From Bacteroidales bacterium (GTDB lineage Bacteria; Bacteroidota; Bacteroidia; Bacteroidales; Bacteroidaceae), in NCBI GenBank assembly GCA_004558865.1, contig SFCY01000036.1:1-18430 (forward strand): 18,430 nt of DNA, in the 5' to 3' direction. Every line of letters begins with the position of its first letter. Positions within the stretch are counted from its first letter, which is position 1. A program made the translations under genes and the position numbers. Positions 14,214 through 18,430 of the stretch are shown in pieces. Below the pieces are notes generated by a model, which had not been told where the DNA came from, ran no database searches, and saw nothing but the letters and a program-made list of their open reading frames with translations.

Positions 14214-15473
14214 ATGATTTCAGTGCGTCTCTATCTCGATGCCCGTGCTGCGAAAAAAGGCGAGCCCTGCCCGATAAAACTTATGCTTAATCATCGGAGC
14301 AAGACGGCTCTGCTCTCTCTTGGTATATCTGTTCTTCCTTCGCAGTGGGATTCCAGGTCTCAGCTGGTTGTTAATACTCCCTCTCGTGATTCCATCAATG
14401 CCTATCTCCTTGAGCGAAGGTCTACGGTTCAAAACATGATCCTGCGTATGACTTCCTCTGGGGAGCTGCTCGGTTTGTCTGTTACTGAGGTTAAACGAAA
14501 AATCGAGGCAGCTCTTTATCCCGATGTTGACGCTTCGTCGTTTTTTGTCTCCCGATTTAAAGATTTCATCTCCCGGTGCAATGCCAATCGCACCCGTGAA
14601 ATCTACCAGGTTACCCTGGCCAAGGTGAAGGCCTTCGACCCTCACTACTCTTCGTTGCGCTTCGAAGCCATTACCAAGGACTGGCTGTCGAAGTTCGAGG
14701 TGTTCTTGTCGGAGACGGGATGTAAGTCCGTAAATGCCCGGGCTATTCATCTACGCAACATCCGGGCTGTCTTCAATGATGCAATCGACAATGGTGTTAC
14801 CTCTGCCTACCCTTTTCGTAAGTTCAAGATCAAGACCGAGGCGACCTCAAAGCGTTCGCTCTCTGTGGAGCAGTTGCGTTCCCTGTGCGCCTGTGAAGTA
14901 TTGCCATGGCAGCAGAGGTATCTCGATGTTTTCAAGCTCACCTTCTTCCTCATCGGCATTAATACTATCGACTTGTTGGCTCTCGGGAAGGACTCTATCA
15001 CTCCCGACGGCCGTCTGGTTTATCGTCGTGCCAAAACTTCCAAGCTGTACTCCATTAAGCTCGAGCCGGAGGCTGAGGAAATCATCCGAAGGTATCAAGG
15101 TACCGACCATCTGTTGTGCTTTGGGGATGCTTATAAAAGCAGCCATGCCTTCTGTGGCAAACTCGACCATGGCTTGAAATCCATCGGCCAGGTTGAGCGT
15201 GTTCCTAATCCTAAGTACACCGGGCATGGCTGCGGCCACCATCGTGAGGTTATTCGGTGTACGCCTCTGTTCCCGTTTCTCTCGATTTACTGGGCAAGGC
15301 ACACCTGGGCTTCGGTTGCTGCTCAGTTGGATGTCCCTGTTGAGGTCATCGCTCATGCTCTTGGTCATGGTTTCGGGAACCGGACGACGGCTATCTATAT
15401 CGACTTCGACCTACGAAAGGTGGATGCTGCCAATCGTAGGGTGATGGACTGGGTGCTGTACGGCAGGCGTTGA
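14214..15473 (+). CDS. int: tyrosine recombinase (prophage integrase)
   Basis: A 419-residue site-specific recombinase for prophage integration and excision. An arm-type DNA-binding domain (about 1-85, VRLYLDAR, KLMLNHRSKTALLSLGI) is followed by a SAM-like core-binding domain (about 108-200) and a catalytic domain (about 212-415). Visible catalytic residues are Lys274, Arg362 in YWARHTWAS, His385 in HALGH and nucleophile Tyr395 in TTAIYIDF. The position of the first catalytic Arg reads GINTIDLL, with Asn250. The usual His of the HxxR box is Tyr359. From memory, both substitutions are common in Bacteroidetes integrases. Its position beside tRNA-Ser, reading away from it, is typical of tRNA-integrated elements. 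Confidence 0.93.
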   Translation: MISVRLYLDARAAKKGEPCPIKLMLNHRSKTALLSLGISVLPSQWDSRSQLVVNTPSRDSINAYLLERRSTVQNMILRMTSSGELLGLSVTEVKRKIEAALYPDVDASSFFVSRFKDFISRCNANRTREIYQVTLAKVKAFDPHYSSLRFEAITKDWLSKFEVFLSETGCKSVNARAIHLRNIRAVFNDAIDNGVTSAYPFRKFKIKTEATSKRSLSVEQLRSLCACEVLPWQQRYLDVFKLTFFLIGINTIDLLALGKDSITPDGRLVYRRAKTSKLYSIKLEPEAEEIIRRYQGTDHLLCFGDAYKSSHAFCGKLDHGLKSIGQVERVPNPKYTGHGCGHHREVIRCTPLFPFLSIYWARHTWASVAAQLDVPVEVIAHALGHGFGNRTTAIYIDFDLRKVDAANRRVMDWVLYGRR

Positions 15474-15531
15474 TCGTTTTCCTGGCTCCGGGAAAACGAC
15501 GCACCATCTTCCTGGTGTCGGGAAGATGGTG
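15474..15531. repeat. two tandem hairpins with a shared core, after the integrase stop
   Basis: Hairpin 1 has 9-bp arms (15474-15482 and 15491-15499). Hairpin 2 has 11-bp arms (15502-15512 and 15521-15531). Both have 8-nt loops (TGGCTCCG and TGGTGTCG) and the shared core TTCCTGG-nnn-CGGGAA, while their outer stems differ in sequence yet pair perfectly. They begin one base after the integrase stop and separate it from the convergent minus-strand operon. Terminators without U-tracts, or protein-binding elements, are possible. Confidence 0.65.
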
Positions 15532-15577
15532 TACATAAGATGGAGCGTTTTCCCGTCCCCTCTTGTTCCGTTTATCT

Positions 15578-15715
15578 CTATCCGTTTACCATGTCGTAAT
15601 CGACACAGCCTCTGTCGTGATATTGCACTTTCTCTTCCATGAAGATGCACCAGCCTCCTTGCTCGTACATGGTGCAGTTTCCGCAGATGTGCTTTGTGTA
15701 TTTCCGCTTGCTCAT
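15578..15715 (-). CDS. 45-residue four-cysteine protein, possible zinc ribbon
   Basis: A small ORF whose ATG overlaps the stop of the ribbon-helix-helix gene as ATGA, implying coupled translation. The product begins MSKRKYTKHICGNCTMYEQG and ends CVDYDMVNG. Cys11, Cys14, Cys23 and Cys37 are arranged as CxxC...C...C, suggestive of a small metal-binding knuckle. No family is recognised. The operon position with a putative DNA-binding protein suggests an accessory regulatory role, which is inference. Confidence 0.6.
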   Translation of the reverse strand: MSKRKYTKHICGNCTMYEQGGWCIFMEEKVQYHDRGCVDYDMVNG

Positions 15716-16056
15716 TTGTCTTTGTCCCGCTGGTGCCTGGCAATATCTTCCTTTACCTGGTTCGTTACTCGTTCGTCGAAGTCTTCAAAGCTCAGTCTGC
15801 TTGCCGTCATGACCTCTCCGACCGTCATCCCGTTTTTCCTGGCCATGTCCTTCAGCAGGCTGGCCTCCATGTCCTGCCGGATGAGCCCGTTGATGTATCG
15901 GTTTTTTGTGATGCCTTTACTCTGTTCCTCTACCCAGTCACTCAGTTCCTTGTCTATTCTGAGACTAAATCTCATTTGGTCTCTTTCGAAGCTGCGTTTT
16001 TTATAGCGGCCTTTAGTTGTTTCGTTGTCCGTATTCATTTCTTCCTTATTCTTCAT
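15712..16056 (-). CDS. putative ribbon-helix-helix DNA-binding protein
   Basis: A 114-residue hydrophilic, charged protein. Residues about 28-63 (MRFSLRIDKELSDWVEEQSKG, then ITKNRYINGLIRQDM) fit a CopG/Arc-type ribbon-helix-helix: a beta strand with alternating residues and two helices. The rest (64-114) is helical and charged. ATG 16056 overlaps the stop of the truncated transposase as ATGA. A second in-frame ATG at 16038 follows an AAGGAAG and may be the true start. The stop overlaps the four-cysteine ORF by 4 nt. It is probably a transcriptional regulator or partition/mobilisation accessory of the prophage. Its target is unknown. Confidence 0.65.
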   Translation of the reverse strand: MKNKEEMNTDNETTKGRYKKRSFERDQMRFSLRIDKELSDWVEEQSKGITKNRYINGLIRQDMEASLLKDMARKNGMTVGEVMTASRLSFEDFDERVTNQVKEDIARHQRDKDK

Positions 16057-16559
16057 GTTTCGTCGTTGCTGTGATAACCAATGCTTCGCTGGGCCACGTG
16101 TGAGAACACCCTGCCTATGTTCTCTATGCGCAGCCCGGTCTTGGGCAGATCCGTGTCATCCACTATGATTACATTGGGCAAATCCGATTTTCTGTGGTCT
16201 GCCCTGATGGTAATGCCATCTATCATTTTCCTTGCCGTACGGTAGAGTACCTTCCTCCAGTCGATGTCGTCCTGGGCTATGAACTCATAGAACAAGTCCT
16301 TCTTTCCTGAGAACATCCGGCTCAACCCTGACCCGGCGTAGTGGGAGAATCCTTTGATCTCGAAGAAGGGCATCACAAGTAGAATGTGAAAGATCTGGAG
16401 CTTCGTCAATTTGCAGTTGGGCTTCTTGACACCGCCGAGCAGCTTGCTGCTCATATTCAGCCTCTCAACCAACATTGAAAATGCCTGAAGAAGGGTGGAT
16501 TGTTGTTTTCCTTTGAAAAAATTGCTGATCTCTGAGATAATTTTTGTATCTTTGCGCAT
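16053..16559 (-). pseudogene. truncated IS4-like DDE transposase, N-terminal part only
   Basis: A 168-codon frame matching the N-terminal third of a Bacteroidetes transposase (MRKDTKIISEISNFFKGKQQ, LLGGVKKPNCKLTKLQ). It includes the first catalytic aspartate region VDDTD (133-137). Homology appears to stop after HVAQRSI (160), where the protein should run on to the second Asp and the Glu. Instead eight unrelated residues (GYHSNDET) lead to a stop. The remainder of the transposase and the other IS end are not found in the adjacent sequence, so the insertion sequence is a deletion remnant. Its promoter may now drive the two small genes behind it. Confidence 0.75.
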
Positions 16560-16560
16560 G

Positions 16561-16637
16561 GCTTTGAATGTATGAGTATGTTTCTTTTTACACTATAAAG
16601 GTACTCATTTTCCGCGACATACGGAAACATTCAAAGC
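16561..16637. repeat. nested inverted repeats upstream of the transposase remnant
   Basis: An outer perfect 11-bp inverted repeat, GCTTTGAATGT (16561-16571) and its complement (16627-16637), encloses two further pairs. These are ATGAGTA/TACTCAT (16572-16578 and 16602-16608) and TTTCCG/CGGAAA (16609-16614 and 16622-16627). The 5-bp TTCCG/CGGAA core of the latter does not compete with the outer stem. The set can fold as a three-way junction. It is possibly an IS end or a regulatory leader of the transposase. Confidence 0.6.
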
Positions 16638-16778
16638 TTTTTTTATTGACTAATCTGTCTTTCTATTTTACTTCCGAAACTTGAGTAACAAATACTAAAA
16701 AATTGTTCTTAAAACCTTAAAACCTACGCTATGAAAAATCTACTAAAACCAAAAACTAATCAAAAACTATTTATCAAT

Positions 16779-17186
16779 CTATCTACCTTTCAAACATAGC
16801 ATGATGCACAATATTCCTCCCACGAGTGAGAGACCGCCCAGCCATTGCAGAGCCACCTGCCACCATTTGAGCCGCCTCGGGACTTCCCTTGTGGTCTCAA
16901 TCTTCACCGGCACCACCTTGGGAACAGTGTCCACGCGCGACTTGAAGATGGTGTCCACGCGAACGCGAAGCACGTATTTCGTGCGCCACCTGTCTGTCCC
17001 CTGCTGCGTCACGACGATGGAATCTCGCTCCAGTACCGTGTCAACCCGCCACCTCGTCTGCAACAGGGTGTCACGCGTGACTTTCTCCACCGTGACGGGG
17101 ACCTCCTTTGTCACGGTCTTGGTGGTGGTGCATGAGCAGAGCAGCATTCCCAGCAGCAAATATACAAAAAATATTCCGTTCCTCAT
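16779..17186 (-). CDS. lipoprotein with C-terminal membrane helix, probable unimolecular spanin
   Basis: A 135-residue protein. A lipoprotein signal peptide (about 1-18, lipobox LCSC with Cys19) leads to a hydrophilic, Val/Thr/Arg/Asp-rich, probably beta-structured stretch (20-105) and a C-terminal transmembrane helix (about 109-132). An outer-membrane lipid anchor plus an inner-membrane C-terminal helix is the topology of unimolecular spanins such as phage T1 gp11, which fuse inner and outer membranes at lysis. The frame is open upstream to 17558, but that part overlaps the DUF5675 gene. ATG 17186 has a GGGGG ribosome-binding site and begins the signal peptide. Holin and DUF5675 genes lie directly upstream, supporting a lysis role. 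Confidence 0.65.
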   Translation of the reverse strand: MRNGIFFVYLLLGMLLCSCTTTKTVTKEVPVTVEKVTRDTLLQTRWRVDTVLERDSIVVTQQGTDRWRTKYVLRVRVDTIFKSRVDTVPKVVPVKIETTREVPRRLKWWQVALQWLGGLSLVGGILCIMLCLKGR

Positions 17187-17203
17187 GTTTTCCCCCTTTC
17201 TTT

Positions 17204-17653
17204 TTACTTCACGGTGATGTGGATTTTCTCCTTGCGCGCCAAGGCCTCGTTCATCTTGCCCAGCAGGAGACCCAGCCAGTAGCGGGAGTTCAAGACCTTT
17301 CCCCGCTCCGTGTTCTCGCCCACAAGGATGCAGCCCTCGGTGTCGGCGGCGGTATTGCCGCTGTGGATTCTGACCCCCTCGTATGCGGGGACATCCACCA
17401 GCAGGGGAAGCTGTCTCTTGAACCTTGGGCTGTATGTCATTCTGACCTCGTACCGTCCCGTTGGGATTGCCGTCTGGCCATGGACTTTTATCTTGAAGAT
17501 GTCGCCCACCGCCATGTCTGAGGACAGTCCGCGGTCGATGTCCTCCAAGGTGCTGCAATAACGCTTGCCGTTGCCGAACCGCTTGCCGTTCACGTACAAA
17601 ATCCCGATGGTGTAGCCGTCACGCTTCCATCGTCTTTCCACTGTTATATCCAT
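17204..17653 (-). CDS. DUF5675-like phage protein, candidate endolysin
   Basis: A 149-residue soluble protein without a signal peptide. Residues 95-111 read RIHSGNTAADTEGCILV. This His...Gly-Cys arrangement (His97, Cys108) recalls the YkuD L,D-transpeptidase active site, and the whole resembles the DUF5675 family found beside holins in Bacteroidales phages. A GGGAGG precedes the start at 17653. The gene begins one base after the holin stop and ends 17 nt before the spanin-like gene. A role as the peptidoglycan-acting member of the lysis cassette is inferred from position and motif. Confidence 0.7.
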   Translation of the reverse strand: MDITVERRWKRDGYTIGILYVNGKRFGNGKRYCSTLEDIDRGLSSDMAVGDIFKIKVHGQTAIPTGRYEVRMTYSPRFKRQLPLLVDVPAYEGVRIHSGNTAADTEGCILVGENTERGKVLNSRYWLGLLLGKMNEALARKEKIHITVK

Positions 17654-17654
17654 G

Positions 17655-18143
17655 TCATTCCTCCCTTTCTTTGTTGCATTTGATGTCCAACTCCTGCTGT
17701 CCCCTCTCGAAGTACGTCCGCAACCATGGCACTTTTTCGAGGAAATAGAATCCTATCAGCCAGTAGAGGAATAGGAACAGCTTGTGCAGCGTGGTTTCGG
17801 GCTTTGTTATCTTCACCCAGTTGTGGCAGATGTTCCTTGAATAGAAATAAATCGCCGCGTAGCAGACCGCGCTCACGCACGCCACGCTCTCCTGCTCGGC
17901 GTGCATGAAATGGCCCAGCGCGTAGACGAATGTCCCGATGCCCGTCAGCACGAAGAGCTCCGTGAACGCCTTGAACGCCTTGCGCCCTTTCCACCCCGTC
18001 CCGTTCAGCTCGTCCTCCAGCAGCCCCGAGGCGAAGTTCACGCCCATGAGGAGGAGGATGGCGACAAGGAAGTCCTGTATAGGGGCGAAGAAGCCCAGCA
18101 GTGTGGATGTGAGAATCACGATGATGTCCTTTATCTTGTCCAT
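17655..18143 (-). CDS. phage holin
   Basis: A 162-residue membrane protein with four hydrophobic segments (about 7-38, 62-80, 87-105 and 121-138). A charged loop (LLEDELNGTGWKGRKAFKAF) follows the first segment, a pattern seen in phage holin families with G-x-KGRKA-type loops. The C-terminus is charged (KCNKEREE). ATG 18143 is preferred over the in-frame ATG at 18158 because AAGGAAAA lies directly upstream of it. It heads the holin, DUF5675, spanin-like order read on the minus strand. Confidence 0.8.
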   Translation of the reverse strand: MDKIKDIIVILTSTLLGFFAPIQDFLVAILLLMGVNFASGLLEDELNGTGWKGRKAFKAFTELFVLTGIGTFVYALGHFMHAEQESVACVSAVCYAAIYFYSRNICHNWVKITKPETTLHKLFLFLYWLIGFYFLEKVPWLRTYFERGQQELDIKCNKEREE

Positions 18144-18207
18144 GTTTTTTCCTTCCATTTGCAAGGTGGGCGGGACTCGGCAATATTCCAAGCCCCGCCC
18201 CTTGTGG

Positions 18208-18430
18208 TTATGCAGTGGCCTGTGCCACGGCTGTGTCGATTTCAGAGTTCGAGAGCGGGCTGTCGTTCGTGGCCGCGGGGATGCTGCCTGGTATACCAAG
18301 GGCCGTGATGTCGTTCTTGGTCACGGCCTCCGAGCCTGTCACCATTCCGTGCGCGTCCGTCACCAGCTTGCGGAATCCGCTCGTCTGGTGGTGGTTCGTG
18401 GTCGCGAACGTGTAGGCCGTGGCCAGCTTG
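18208..18430 (-). CDS. C-terminal part of a phage tail-fibre-like structural protein (partial)
   Basis: The last 73 codons of a minus-strand gene cut by the window end. The visible part contains TSGFRKLVTDAHGMVTGSEAV and then TKNDITALGIPGSIPA. This is the phrasing common near the C-termini of phage tail-fibre and collagen-like structural proteins, and it ends in TAVAQATA. The residue mix (Thr, Ala, Gly, small polar) fits a fibre. It lies 64 nt upstream of the holin gene, so the late operon runs from structural genes into lysis genes. Confidence 0.65.
   Translation of the reverse strand, partial: KLATAYTFATTNHHQTSGFRKLVTDAHGMVTGSEAVTKNDITALGIPGSIPAATNDSPLSNSEIDTAVAQATA

Noticed and set aside
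16522..16554. Outward-facing plus-strand promoter (TTG-N22-TATCTTTG) at the transposase start
   Set aside because: It lies inside the transposase coding sequence, the spacer is too long, and no plus-strand gene lies downstream.
16731..16799. 22-residue ORF (MKNLLKPKTNQKLFINLSTF...) on the plus strand
   Set aside because: Very short, AT-rich and against the direction of the surrounding genes. It may be a fragment or chance.
1..18430. CRISPR array or replication origin
   Set aside because: No regularly spaced repeats and no iteron or DnaA-box clusters were seen.

Overview
The window looks like a chromosomal segment of a Bacteroidales bacterium, most likely Prevotella-like. Its promoters are of the Bacteroidetes type (TTG, 19-21 nt, TAnnTTTG), its start sites mostly have A-rich leaders rather than strong Shine-Dalgarno sequences, and the housekeeping genes have GC-rich third codon positions. 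Genus-level placement is inference. The window covers three regions: a cell-wall-sugar/GMP operon, an aromatic amino acid fermentation locus, and the left end of a prophage integrated at a tRNA-Ser gene.

Region 1 (about 1-5100, + strand). After a terminator of an unseen upstream gene comes a tightly packed cluster. It holds a small membrane protein, an AmgK-like sugar kinase fused to a RapZ C-terminal domain, a two-helix membrane protein with a bacterial PH domain, a MurU-like sugar-1-phosphate nucleotidyltransferase, GMP synthase (guaA) and a 50-codon orphan ORF, and it ends at a strong terminator. The kinase/nucleotidyltransferase pair resembles the anabolic MurNAc/GlcNAc salvage route to UDP-MurNAc. 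The RapZ-type sensor domain fused to the kinase is the most unusual item here.

Region 2 (about 5100-13520). A short AT-rich island holds a predicted lipoprotein and a frameshifted remnant of an RHS/YD-repeat protein. Next come a minus-strand ADP-forming acyl-CoA synthetase and, divergently, iorA-iorB-aminotransferase followed by tryptophanase (tnaA). Together these form a fermentation route: aromatic amino acid to aryl-pyruvate (aminotransferase), to aryl-acetyl-CoA plus reduced ferredoxin (IorAB), to aryl-acetate plus ATP (ADP-forming ligase). Tryptophanase adds a parallel route from tryptophan to indole, pyruvate and ammonia. IorA lacks the C-terminal ferredoxin domain of the archaeal enzymes.

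Region 3 (about 13520-18430). After a gene-poor stretch lies tRNA-Ser(GGA), then a tyrosine recombinase reading away from it. Beyond that are a minus-strand cluster (truncated transposase, ribbon-helix-helix protein, 45-residue four-cysteine protein), and a minus-strand phage lysis cassette (holin, DUF5675 protein, lipoprotein with a C-terminal membrane helix resembling a unimolecular spanin) downstream of a partial tail-fibre-like gene cut by the window end. The far attachment site and the rest of the prophage lie outside the window.
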